Positions 1 to 6,220 are shown, numbered from the stretch's first letter. The stretch: DNA of 7,721 bases from an uncultured Bacilli bacterium (GCA_934162685.1 CAKPJO010000075.1:1-7721); one strand, 5' to 3'. Numbers and translations: made by a program. Notes: generated from the letters alone by a model not told the origin.

Positions 1-17
1 AAGCATTATAGCATATT

Positions 18-46
18 TTCTTACATTATTGCCCATTAATTATAAT
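18..46 (+). promoter_or_regulatory. Candidate housekeeping promoter of the ABC transporter operon
   Basis: A perfect TATAAT lies at 41-46, with a weak -35 candidate TTCTTA at 18-23 (17-base spacing, 3 of 6 consensus bases). It sits 55 bases upstream of the ATPase start. The rest of the leader (47-101) is A/T-rich and ends in an AAGGAG ribosome site at 89-94. No conserved riboswitch blocks, such as the TPP-box CTGAGA or ACCTGA, are visible. A TATAAT by chance is common in DNA this AT-rich, so the call rests mainly on position. Confidence 0.45.
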
Positions 47-101
47 TTAACTCACGCTTATTAATTTATTAAATAAACTAATATTAGCAAGGAGATGTTT
101 T

Positions 102-851
102 ATGAAAGAGTTATTAAAATTTGATAACGTTAGTAAGTCTTTTTTTACTAAGGATGGCAAAACCGATGTTTTATCATCAATAAGTTTTTCCTTGTGTGAA
201 AATCAAATTATCGCTATTATTGGACCATCAGGATGTGGTAAATCCACTATATTAAATATTGCTTCTAAATTAGAAAATATTACTAGTGGAAATTTAACTA
301 TTAACGCTAAACTCGGTTATATGTTTCAACGCGATAATTTGTTTATGTGGCGTAATGTATTCGATAATATTAAACTCGGTTTAGAAATAAATAAAAGCTT
401 AACAAAAGAAAATATTGCTTATGTAGAAGATTCAATTAAAAAATATGGTCTAGAAGAATTTAAAAAATATTACCCGAATGAATTATCAGGTGGCATGCGT
501 CAACGTGTAGCTTTAATTAGAACACTCGCTCTTAAACCTGACGTTTTATTACTGGATGAACCTTTTTCGGCTTTAGATTATCAAACAAGGTTATATGTTT
601 TAGATGATGTATATCGTATCATTAAAGACGAACAAAAATCCGCTTTAATTGTCACTCATGATATATCAGAAGCTATAAGTGTTGCCGATGCTGTAATCAT
701 ATTATCAAGTCGCCCATGTGTTATTAAAAAGATTATTCCGATAAATATTGATATTAAAGACAAAACTCCTACTAAAACAAGAAAACACAAAGATTTTCAA
801 AAATACTTTGATTTAATTTATAAGGAGTTAAATGATTATGAAAAAGATTAA
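102..851 (+). CDS. ABC transporter ATP-binding protein, nitrate/sulfonate/taurine (SsuB/TauB/ThiZ-like) type
   Basis: This is the cytoplasmic ATPase that would power the permease encoded directly downstream. All nucleotide-binding motifs are present in order: Walker A GPSGCGKST (residues 41-49), Q-loop glutamine 76 followed by the FMWRNV segment typical of this subfamily, signature LSGGMRQR (128-135), Walker B LLLDEP (149-154), D-loop SALD (156-159) and switch histidine 186 in VTHD. The length of 249 residues is normal for single-domain SsuB/TauB/ThiZ ATPases. The ATG at 102 follows AAGGAG (89-94) by seven bases. The 3' end overlaps the permease start, so the two are translationally coupled. 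The family moves nitrate, sulfonates, taurine, pyrimidine thiamine precursors or related small molecules. Nothing here, including the leader, fixes the substrate, so no gene symbol is given. Confidence 0.95.
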   Translation: MKELLKFDNVSKSFFTKDGKTDVLSSISFSLCENQIIAIIGPSGCGKSTILNIASKLENITSGNLTINAKLGYMFQRDNLFMWRNVFDNIKLGLEINKSLTKENIAYVEDSIKKYGLEEFKKYYPNELSGGMRQRVALIRTLALKPDVLLLDEPFSALDYQTRLYVLDDVYRIIKDEQKSALIVTHDISEAISVADAVIILSSRPCVIKKIIPINIDIKDKTPTKTRKHKDFQKYFDLIYKELNDYEKD

Positions 852-1653
852 TTCTAGTGCACAATTTGTGGCTTATGAGCGTAAACATAGAATGTTAATA
901 CTTTTCTCACAGATTGCTTTAGCTCTTATTTTAATCGGTTTATGGGAAGTATTAGCAAGATTAGGAGTTATTAATGTATTCTTAGTTTCTAAACCTAGTG
1001 ATATATTTACTTTATTTATTAAATATGTAAAAAGCGGCGAACTATTCGGACACATTAAGATTAGTGTATTTGAAACTTTGCTCGGATTAGTATTTGGTAC
1101 ACTTTTAGGATTAATCATTGGTATTTTACTTTGGTGGAATGAATTAGTAGCCAAAATATTAGATCCATTTTTAGTTGTATTAAATGCCTTACCAAAAACC
1201 GCTCTCGCGCCAATATTAATTATATGGGCCGGAACTGGTATTAAAGGTATCGTTTTAGTGGCCATTTCATTATCAATTGTGGTAACTATTTTATCATCTT
1301 ATAACTATTTTATAAGTGTTGATAAAGAACAAATCAAGATGATGAAAACTATGAATGCTAGCAAGTTTCAAATACTCACCAAATTGGTGATTCCTGCCAA
1401 TATTGCTAATATTATTAACATTATAAAAATTAATATTGGCATGTCTTGGGTTGGAGTTATCGTTGGTGAATTCCTTGTTTCTCGAGAAGGTATTGGATAT
1501 TTGGTTGTTTATGGCGGACAAGTATTTAAACTGGACTTAGTAATGATGGGTGTCTTTATATTAGGAATAATTGCTTTATTAATGTATTTAGTGCTTAATT
1601 CCATTGAAAAATATTATCGTAATAAAAGATACGCTAGAAAGAAGAAAAACTAA
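832..1653 (+). CDS. ABC transporter permease, SsuC/TauC/ThiX-like (BPD_transp_1 family)
   Basis: This is the membrane subunit of the importer. The 273-residue protein has hydrophobic segments at about 22-42, 78-101, 112-133, 137-158, 190-212 and 237-257. The cytoplasmic coupling (EAA) loop lies around 166-190 as EQIKMMKTMNAS, with Asn replacing the usual EAA-loop glycine, followed by KLVIPANI. A very basic tail (YYRNKRYARKKKN) ends it. An AAGGAG at 822-827 serves two possible ATGs, 832 (spacing four) and 838 (spacing ten); either overlaps the ATPase gene by 14-20 bases. The last 55 codons lie in a block that recurs identically about 1.75 kb downstream, so this gene's tail is one of two copies. 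The partner binding-protein gene no longer follows directly, because a RhuM-carrying segment lies between them. Confidence 0.94.
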   Translation: MIMKKINSSAQFVAYERKHRMLILFSQIALALILIGLWEVLARLGVINVFLVSKPSDIFTLFIKYVKSGELFGHIKISVFETLLGLVFGTLLGLIIGILLWWNELVAKILDPFLVVLNALPKTALAPILIIWAGTGIKGIVLVAISLSIVVTILSSYNYFISVDKEQIKMMKTMNASKFQILTKLVIPANIANIINIIKINIGMSWVGVIVGEFLVSREGIGYLVVYGGQVFKLDLVMMGVFILGIIALLMYLVLNSIEKYYRNKRYARKKKN

Positions 1654-1670
1654 CCCATTTTCTTCTTTTT
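1484..1670 (+). repeat. Direct repeat, left copy (permease 3' end)
   Basis: These 187 bases match 3232-3418 without a mismatch (constant offset of 1748). They cover the last 55 permease codons, the stop and the first bases after it. Identity ends at 1671 on the right. On the left it ends at 1483 (C here, A in the other copy), within a ten-base palindrome TTCTCGAGAA at 1479-1488. The left copy completes a functional permease gene; the right copy has no start codon. Confidence 0.95.
1638..1670 (+). terminator. Weak A/U hairpin across the permease stop codon (possible attenuator)
   Basis: The arms AAAGAAGAAAA (1638-1648) and TTTTCTTCTTT (1658-1668) are perfectly complementary over 11 bases around a nine-base loop that contains the stop codon. 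The stem has only three G-C pairs, so termination would be inefficient. The same structure recurs in the duplicated tail at 3386-3416, where it precedes the binding-protein gene. In the unsplit operon it could have lowered permease message relative to binding-protein message, but that is inference. Confidence 0.3.
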
Positions 1671-1683
1671 CCTTAGAATAAAC

Positions 1684-1730
1684 GCATAAAATTGCAAGTA
1701 AACAAAAGTGAAAGCAAGTTTATGCTTTTT
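1684..1730 (+). terminator. Rho-independent terminator downstream of the permease
   Basis: The arms GCATAAAATTGC (1684-1695) and GCAAGTTTATGC (1714-1725) pair in 11 of 12 positions around an 18-base loop and are followed by TTTTT (1726-1730). Orientation suits transcripts coming from the ATPase-permease pair. It lies within the segment between the two permease tails, so it would cut the downstream binding-protein gene off from the original operon promoter. The long loop makes it less than ideal. Confidence 0.55.
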
Positions 1731-1790
1731 AATTGCCTTAGTACGCAAGAGTAGTTTTAATATATGGTAGCAAACATTTAGATTAATTAT

Positions 1791-1901
1791 TTAATTATCG
1801 GCATAATAATTTCTTTGATTTTCACTTAATGTAATTTCAATAAATAATTGAATGAATTTCGCTCTATTTTTGTGAGAAAATCCAACTAACTTTTTCTGTG
1901 G
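1791..1901 (-). pseudogene. Possible decayed C-terminal remnant of an unidentified gene
   Basis: The minus strand from 1901 down to a TAA at 1791-1793 is open for 36 codons and reads like protein rather than random sequence (PQKKLVGFSHKNRAK, later LSENQRNYYADN). There is no start codon with a ribosome site. The frame begins after a TGA inside the end of rhuM and overlaps its last five codons in another frame, so it can only be a fragment. I do not recognise a family. It may be what remains of the gene that followed rhuM in its source genome. Because a 36-codon open stretch can arise by chance, confidence is low. Confidence 0.25.
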
Positions 1902-2899
1902 TCAATATTTTTTGTTTCCAATAATAATTCATCAAAATCAGAAATATATTTTTGATCTTGTACAATTCGATATTTTTCATACTCATCTAATGCTAATTTC
2001 TCTGCTATTTCTCTTTTAATTTTACCATTGTCTTTTAAAAGGTCGTATTCATTTAAATGCAAAAACATTTCCAATTTATTTTTCCATTCTCGCATAGAAA
2101 TTATATGGCCTAATTTTACCTGTCTTTCAGCAAAATCCAAATACATTGATACCAAATTATTAAGTTCTTTTAATTCTTCCTGAGATAAATAGTTTTTAGC
2201 AATCACAACATCGGTCTCTAAAATTTTACCATCCGGAGCATTTTTCCAAGTCTGTAGTCCCATATGGTCCTTTTTAGAATCAACTCTATTATATATTATT
2301 TCTGGAGCTGTCATCCCTGTAATAGCGTAATGTAATTTATTTTGAACATTCTTATAAAATTCTTTTGTAATCTCACTATTCTTATCATAATCATAACTAC
2401 ATTCTTTATAAATATCTGTAATTTTTTGATAAAATCTTCTTTCGCTTGCTCTAATTTCCTTGATTTTAACTAATAACTCATCAAAGTAATCTTTACCAAA
2501 TTTCGGACCATTCTTTAACAATTCAGTATTTAAAACATATCCTTTTTTTATATATTCTTTTAATGTATTCGTAGCCCATATTCTAAAACTAGTAGCCTCT
2601 TTAGAATTAACGCGATAGCCAACAGCAATAATTGCATCTAAACTATAAAAATTTGTATTGTATTTTTTTCCATCAGAGGCAGTTACTCTAATTTTTTGAG
2701 TAACTGAATTTTTATTTAGTTCCTCACTTTTAAATATATTCTGTAAATGATATGTGATATTGTTTTCTGCAACATTAAATAGTTCAGCCATTGTTTTTTG
2801 TGTTAACCAAAAATCCTCATTATCATATAAAACTTCTATTTGAACATTGCCATTTTCACTTTGATATAAGATTAAATCTTTTAGTTTATCTATCTTCAT
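1886..2899 (-). CDS. rhuM: RhuM family protein (virulence/defence-associated, function unknown)
   Basis: The 337-residue product has the full length and hallmark blocks of the RhuM family. It has an N-terminal helix-turn-helix-like region around 31-61 (FWLTQKTMAELFNV, then NITYHLQNIF), the family core TASDGKKYNTNFYSLDAIIA (73-92) and YRVNSKEATSFRIWATNTLK (95-114), then a long charged helical half ending in RIVQDQKYISDFD (311-323). The family is named after a gene in a Salmonella pathogenicity island and is often found as solitary cargo or beside restriction-modification genes; its molecular role is not established. The ATG at 2899 is preceded on the minus strand by GGGAGG (2916-2911) eleven bases away. 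It lies opposite to the transporter genes it separates, with coding remnants on both sides, consistent with horizontal arrival. It appears intact. Confidence 0.9.
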   Translation of the reverse strand: MKIDKLKDLILYQSENGNVQIEVLYDNEDFWLTQKTMAELFNVAENNITYHLQNIFKSEELNKNSVTQKIRVTASDGKKYNTNFYSLDAIIAVGYRVNSKEATSFRIWATNTLKEYIKKGYVLNTELLKNGPKFGKDYFDELLVKIKEIRASERRFYQKITDIYKECSYDYDKNSEITKEFYKNVQNKLHYAITGMTAPEIIYNRVDSKKDHMGLQTWKNAPDGKILETDVVIAKNYLSQEELKELNNLVSMYLDFAERQVKLGHIISMREWKNKLEMFLHLNEYDLLKDNGKIKREIAEKLALDEYEKYRIVQDQKYISDFDELLLETKNIDHRKS

Positions 2900-2928
2900 T
2901 ATATGTTCTTCCTCCCGTTGGTTTTGTT

Positions 2929-2957
2929 ATTAAATACACATTTTGGTATTTTGTTGA
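2929..2957 (-). promoter_or_regulatory. Weak candidate promoter for rhuM
   Basis: On the minus strand TCAACA (2957-2952, 4 of 6 consensus bases) is 17 bases from TTTAAT (2934-2929, 5 of 6 bases), upstream of the GGGAGG ribosome site. It overlaps the stop of the decayed remnant described at 2930-3174. In DNA this AT-rich such matches are common, so this is only a plausible location. Confidence 0.3.
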
Positions 2958-3174
2958 TTAAGAAATTTTTCAAAGTTATCTAAAAGTTCATCATAAAGAA
3001 CTATTTGTATTCGTATTCATATACTACTGGTTTTTTGTACTGTATCCATTCAACATCTCCATCATTAATAGCAATAGTATTTACCTTAGTAATTTTTAGA
3101 TTATTATAACATTTTTTCTAATACTTTAATATATAATTGCTATATTTTTTATCCTCTTCCACTACTTTAAAAGG
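2930..3174 (-). pseudogene. Decayed coding remnant upstream of rhuM, family unknown
   Basis: On the minus strand one frame runs from 3174 to a TAG at 3003-3001, with an in-frame TAG at 3120-3118. It reads like protein, for example KITKVNTIAINDGD followed by VEWIQYKKPVVYEYEYK. Just before that stop, a different frame takes over with VLYDELLDNFEKFLNQQ and runs to a TAA at 2932-2930. The pattern suggests the C-terminal part of a gene broken by a stop and a frameshift, co-directional with rhuM and ending about 30 bases before it. I cannot name the family, and no start codon or ribosome site is seen. This accounts for most of the gene-free stretch between rhuM and the binding protein. A perfect plus-strand TATAAT at 3132-3137 has no convincing -35 partner. 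Confidence 0.4.
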
Positions 3175-3199
3175 TTATAGCTTTCTAATACCAATTATA

Positions 3200-3401
3200 T
3201 TAGAGTTATAGTTGGGTAGTTCTTGTCTCTAGAGAAGGTATTGGATATTTGGTTGTTTATGGCGGACAAGTATTTAAACTGGACTTAGTAATGATGGGTG
3301 TCTTTATATTAGGAATAATTGCTTTATTAATGTATTTAGTGCTTAATTCCATTGAAAAATATTATCGTAATAAAAGATACGCTAGAAAGAAGAAAAACTA
3401 A
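3200..3401 (+). pseudogene. Truncated second copy of the permease 3' end
   Basis: This fragment encodes the permease C-terminus from about residue 208 to the stop but has no start codon or ribosome site. From 3232 it is identical to the intact gene. From 3200 to 3231 it is diverged: ATC/ATA, GGT/GGG, GTT/GTC and CGA/AGA are synonymous codon differences, with GGA/AGA and TTC/GTT non-synonymous and a one-base deletion near 3217-3219. Upstream of 3200 no similarity to the permease can be seen. It abuts the native spacer and the binding-protein gene, so it probably marks the original permease-binding protein junction. Confidence 0.88.
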
Positions 3402-3418
3402 CCCATTTTCTTCTTTTT
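3232..3418 (+). repeat. Direct repeat, right copy (permease 3' end)
   Basis: These 187 bases are identical to 1484-1670. The left limit of perfect identity falls inside a palindrome, TCTCTAGAGA at 3226-3235, corresponding to TTCTCGAGAA in the left copy. The right limit is at 3418, after which this copy continues into the spacer of the binding-protein gene. The complete lack of differences over 55 codons implies recent duplication or recent gene conversion. Confidence 0.95.
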
Positions 3419-3422
3419 TCTT

Positions 3423-3456
3423 TTTATTAGTGGCATTTTTAAAAATCACTAATAAA
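3423..3456 (+). promoter_or_regulatory. Intercistronic stem-loop upstream of the binding-protein gene
   Basis: The arms TTTATTAGTG (3423-3432) and CACTAATAAA (3447-3456) are perfect complements over ten bases. The 14-base loop contains a second self-complementary core ATTTTTAAAAAT (3435-3446), which can extend the stem. The GGAG ribosome site begins nine bases later. There is no T-run after it, so it is not a standard terminator. A position just before a binding-protein gene fits a message-stabilising or processing hairpin, a known way to raise binding protein over membrane subunits. That role is inferred. Confidence 0.5.
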
Positions 3457-3475
3457 CTAAATTATGGAGATTATT

Positions 3476-4477
3476 ATGAAAAAAATTAAAACATTCTTAT
3501 TAACTTTATTTATGGTACTTCCCTTATTTTTTATAAGTGGATGTAACGATAATGGCTTAACTAATATCACGATTGCGGAAGTTACTCATTCTTTATTTTA
3601 TGCCCCACAATATGTGGCCATAAATAAAGGATACTTCAAAGATGAAGGATTAAATATTAAAGTCATTACTACGCCTGGCGCAGATAAGACCATGGCGGCT
3701 TTATTATCTAAAGAAGCACAAATTGCTCTTATGGGTCCAGAAGCCACGGTCTATGTTTATAACGGCGGAGAAAAAAACTACGCAATTAACTTTGCCCAAT
3801 TAACACAAAAAGATGGATCGTTCTTATTAGGAAGAGAAAAAATTGATAACTTCTCTTATGATATGTTAAAAGGTAAAACATTAATTGGCGGAAGAAAAGG
3901 TGGAATGCCGGAAATGACACTAGAGTATGTCTTAAAAAATAAAGGATTAACAGTCACAAGAAATGGAGAAGACGCTACTGCGGACGTTAATATTCGTACT
4001 GATGTTAACTTTGATGTTATGGCGGGTGTATTTACGGCCGGGCAATCTGATTATGTAACTTTATTTGAGCCTTCTGCTTCGCAAGTTGAACGAAATGGTA
4101 TTGGTCATATCGTTGCTTCAATTGGTGAAGAAAGCGGAGTTGTGCCTTATACTTGTTATTCTTCACTTAAAAACTATTTTAGTGAGAATAAAGAAACTTT
4201 AGAAAAGTTTACCCGCGCAATAAAAAAAGGATTAGAGTTTGTTTATAATGCTTCAAGCGAAGAATTAATTAAAGCTTTAGCGCCTTCTTTTGTTTCTAGC
4301 GATGAAGTAGAAATAAAAAGCGTTATGAATAACTACTTAAAAATTAAAGCTTGGCCTAATTCATTAGAATTAAATAAGGATAACTATAATCGTTTAATTG
4401 ATATCGTTACCCTTGCCGGAGAATTAGATAAACCTGCACCATTTGAAAAGATTGTTGATAACTCACTTGTGTCTTAA
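3476..4477 (+). CDS. ABC transporter substrate-binding lipoprotein, NMT1/THI5-like (SsuA/ThiY class)
   Basis: This is the extracytoplasmic receptor for the importer whose ATPase and permease lie at 102-1653. It starts with a lipoprotein signal: MKKIK, a hydrophobic stretch, then ISGC, with Cys23 as the lipid-modified residue. The mature part opens with the family hallmark LFYAPQYVAINKGYF followed by DEGLNI, then GADKTMAALLSKEAQIALMG and GRKGGMPEM, all typical of NMT1/THI5-like periplasmic-binding folds. The ATG at 3476 is preferred over the in-frame ATG at 3464, because GGAG at 3466-3469 overlaps the latter and is six bases from the former; this gives 333 residues. The gene is intact, yet it is cut off from the operon promoter by the inserted segment and a terminator, so its expression now depends on read-through or an unidentified local promoter. 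The substrate cannot be deduced. Confidence 0.94.
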   Translation: MKKIKTFLLTLFMVLPLFFISGCNDNGLTNITIAEVTHSLFYAPQYVAINKGYFKDEGLNIKVITTPGADKTMAALLSKEAQIALMGPEATVYVYNGGEKNYAINFAQLTQKDGSFLLGREKIDNFSYDMLKGKTLIGGRKGGMPEMTLEYVLKNKGLTVTRNGEDATADVNIRTDVNFDVMAGVFTAGQSDYVTLFEPSASQVERNGIGHIVASIGEESGVVPYTCYSSLKNYFSENKETLEKFTRAIKKGLEFVYNASSEELIKALAPSFVSSDEVEIKSVMNNYLKIKAWPNSLELNKDNYNRLIDIVTLAGELDKPAPFEKIVDNSLVS

Positions 4478-4499
4478 GCACTACCTAGTAGTGCTTTTT
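4476..4499 (+). terminator. Rho-independent terminator of the binding-protein gene
   Basis: The arms AAGCACTAC (4476-4484) and GTAGTGCTT (4488-4496) form a perfect nine-base stem with a three-base loop, and the T-run continues to 4499. The stem begins within the TAA stop codon (4475-4477). It closes the transporter locus. On the minus strand no T-run follows, so it would not end the glycosyltransferase transcript efficiently. Confidence 0.88.
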
Positions 4500-4500
4500 C

Positions 4501-6120
4501 TTATCTTTTTATTACTATTTCGCAAGTATTAAAAATCTTTTTTCTTGGCTCTATAATTTCTATTTTTTGTTCTTTTTCTTTGATTTTTACCTTTTTTTCT
4601 AATGATATATTAGCCAATAAAATTATTAAAGGTGCTCCTAAGCATCCCACTACAATAAATATAACTGGCAAAATGCTTCCACAAGATAATAAGGACAAAG
4701 CACCAATAATGAAGGCGAAAATTATTGAATCATAAGAATATTTAAATACTTCTTTTAAAGTGAATTTTTTGCTATCTTTTGGAGTGACAATAAATGTTGC
4801 TTTTTTTCCAAATAATCCTAAGAAAATAGTTTTTAACATCATTGGTGATAAAGATGCATAAGTCATAATATTAATAATAAAATATGGAATTAATAAGAAA
4901 ATATTTTTCGTTCTTTGATAAACAAACAAATCTGGAATCATTGGTGAGCATAAAAATAAAATCATAATTAAATATATAGTTAATGAATAACGAATAATTG
5001 GATAACCTAAAAAGCCTAACCCAATTGTACAAATTGTTAATAATAAACTTAATATTGGAACAATTGGTAAACTATAATGGGATAGTTTAATATCCATTTT
5101 TTCAAACCATTTCATTTTTGAATGATTAATATCTTTATCATATTTGCGCATATATTCAAGATTTCCTTGTGTCCATTTGCATTGACGTTTCTTTAATGAT
5201 ACATAATCAATTGGAAATTCTTCGTAACATTCAATATCTGGTGCGTAAATTATATTTAAGTTTACATTTTTAATTTCTACTGCGAATGAAATATCTTCGG
5301 CAACCACTAATGGGAAGCCTTTAGTCTTAATGTAACATTCTTTAGAAATAGTCATACCATGACCAATTAATGCATTAGCCCCATAGAAATTTTTTACTAC
5401 TTGTACTGTTGTACCATTGCTATTCACGCACATTCCCATTAAATCTTGGAATATATTTTTACCTTTTAAGGCTTTGTGTTTAGCTTGTACTGCACCACAA
5501 TTAGAATCGTAATTAAAATATTTTAAAACTTTTTTAATATAATCTTGAGGTATTACTTCATCACTATCTAATACCACAAAATAATCGTAGTCATCTCTTC
5601 CCATTAAATAATTATTTAAATTACCGGCTTTATAACCTTTATGATCATTACGACGCACTACTTCCACATTAGAATGTTGAAATTTGTATTTATTAATGAG
5701 GCTAATATATTCATTTTTGGTACTATCATCTAAAATAACAACTTTAAAATTAGCATAATCCTGACGGCTACTTTTTGAAAGTGCACTTGGGTTAAAATCA
5801 TTACAAGTACAATATAATAGCAACACACGTGGCTCATTTTCCTTAGACATTTCCACATCTTTTATTTTTTGATATTCTTTTTCTAATTTCTTATGTTTAA
5901 AAGCGTAGGTTAAAGAAAATATAAAATCTTTAATACTTCCTAGCCACAATATTCCTAATACTAATGTATTAATAACTAATAAAATAATAATTGAAATATA
6001 TTTTATAATATTGGATTCATTAATATCTTTAATAATATTAAATAAGGCAAATCCTAAAACTGTTAACGCTCCTATCCATAAACCAATAATAATTAAATAA
6101 ACTGTTCCTCTTTTTTTCAT
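4501..6120 (-). CDS. Membrane-embedded family 2 glycosyltransferase (cellulose/hyaluronan-synthase-like)
   Basis: A polymerising type sugar transferase that would build a surface or extracellular polysaccharide from a nucleotide-sugar at the cytoplasmic face. Two membrane segments (about 7-30 and 41-64) precede a GT-A catalytic domain with VILDDS (128-133), KGYKAGNLN (161-169), the metal-binding DSD (185-187), the AED catalytic-base region (274-276) and RQCKW (312-316) where QxxRW is usual. About five further membrane segments lie between 350 and 505, with the conserved ATFIVTPKD (441-449) between them. A basic, charged tail follows; no PilZ domain is seen. The ATG at 6120 is chosen because GGGAG (6135-6131 on the minus strand) precedes it by ten bases. 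A longer frame opens with GTG at 6189, but that codon lies inside the proposed -35 element. The polymer made cannot be named. Confidence 0.9.
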   Translation of the reverse strand: MKKRGTVYLIIIGLWIGALTVLGFALFNIIKDINESNIIKYISIIILLVINTLVLGILWLGSIKDFIFSLTYAFKHKKLEKEYQKIKDVEMSKENEPRVLLLYCTCNDFNPSALSKSSRQDYANFKVVILDDSTKNEYISLINKYKFQHSNVEVVRRNDHKGYKAGNLNNYLMGRDDYDYFVVLDSDEVIPQDYIKKVLKYFNYDSNCGAVQAKHKALKGKNIFQDLMGMCVNSNGTTVQVVKNFYGANALIGHGMTISKECYIKTKGFPLVVAEDISFAVEIKNVNLNIIYAPDIECYEEFPIDYVSLKKRQCKWTQGNLEYMRKYDKDINHSKMKWFEKMDIKLSHYSLPIVPILSLLLTICTIGLGFLGYPIIRYSLTIYLIMILFLCSPMIPDLFVYQRTKNIFLLIPYFIINIMTYASLSPMMLKTIFLGLFGKKATFIVTPKDSKKFTLKEVFKYSYDSIIFAFIIGALSLLSCGSILPVIFIVVGCLGAPLIILLANISLEKKVKIKEKEQKIEIIEPRKKIFNTCEIVIKR

Positions 6121-6158
6121 AATGTTTTGTCTCCCTCTATCAAATACTTTGACAATAA

Positions 6159-6193
6159 ATAAAACATTATGAATTTTAAAAATGTCCACACTT
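6159..6193 (-). promoter_or_regulatory. Candidate ECF-sigma promoter of the glycosyltransferase gene
   Basis: On the minus strand AAGTGTGGACA (6193-6183) is followed after exactly 16 bases by TGTTTTAT (6166-6159). The same two blocks at the same spacing occur upstream of the anti-sigma candidate (6808-6842). Spacing and the two-block design match ECF-sigma promoters, although the boxes are not the classic AAC/CGT type. The -10 block lies about 38 bases before the ATG at 6120, leaving room for the GGGAG ribosome site. Confidence 0.6.
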
Positions 6194-6220
6194 TTTTAGT
6201 TATTACTAGTTTTTTTTAAC

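Larger units (their letters stand above)
1671..3231. other. Inserted segment carrying rhuM between permease and binding protein
   Basis: ATPase, permease and binding protein of this transporter class are normally adjacent. Here they are separated by DNA bounded by two copies of the permease 3' end. From left to right the segment holds a terminator-like hairpin, a short minus-strand coding remnant, a complete minus-strand rhuM, a second decayed minus-strand remnant and a diverged scrap of permease (3200-3231). No transposase, integrase, terminal inverted repeat or tRNA is visible, so it does not look like an insertion sequence. Homologous integration or capture of a fragment from a related genome fits better. 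The exact ends are uncertain, because the identical repeat lets the boundary slide anywhere across 187 bases. Confidence 0.6.

Noticed and set aside
1..101. TPP or other riboswitch in front of the transporter, expected if it carried a thiamine precursor
   Set aside because: The leader is short and lacks conserved riboswitch blocks such as CTGAGA or ACCTGA.
873..1265. Minus-strand open frame of 130 codons opposite the permease
   Set aside because: It lies entirely within the permease gene on the other strand, has no family motifs, and the permease is clearly real.
1294..1521. Minus-strand open frame of 75 codons opposite the permease
   Set aside because: It is a shadow of the permease reading frame, with no ribosome site or recognisable motif.
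1671..3231. Insertion sequence or integrase-driven island
   Set aside because: There is no transposase or integrase, no terminal inverted repeats and no tRNA; the flanking repeat is a host gene end, far longer than a usual target-site duplication.
3430..3456. Third copy of the sigma motif before the binding-protein gene (GTGG-CATTTTTAAAA resembles GTGGACATTTTTAAAA)
   Set aside because: The similarity is mostly to the non-conserved spacer of one motif copy, one base of the -35 block is missing, TGTT is absent at the right spacing, and the sequence is better explained by the stem-loop.
6121..6189. Longer glycosyltransferase starting at GTG 6189
   Set aside because: There is no ribosome site before it, it lies within the proposed -35 block, and the ATG at 6120 has GGGAG at a suitable distance.
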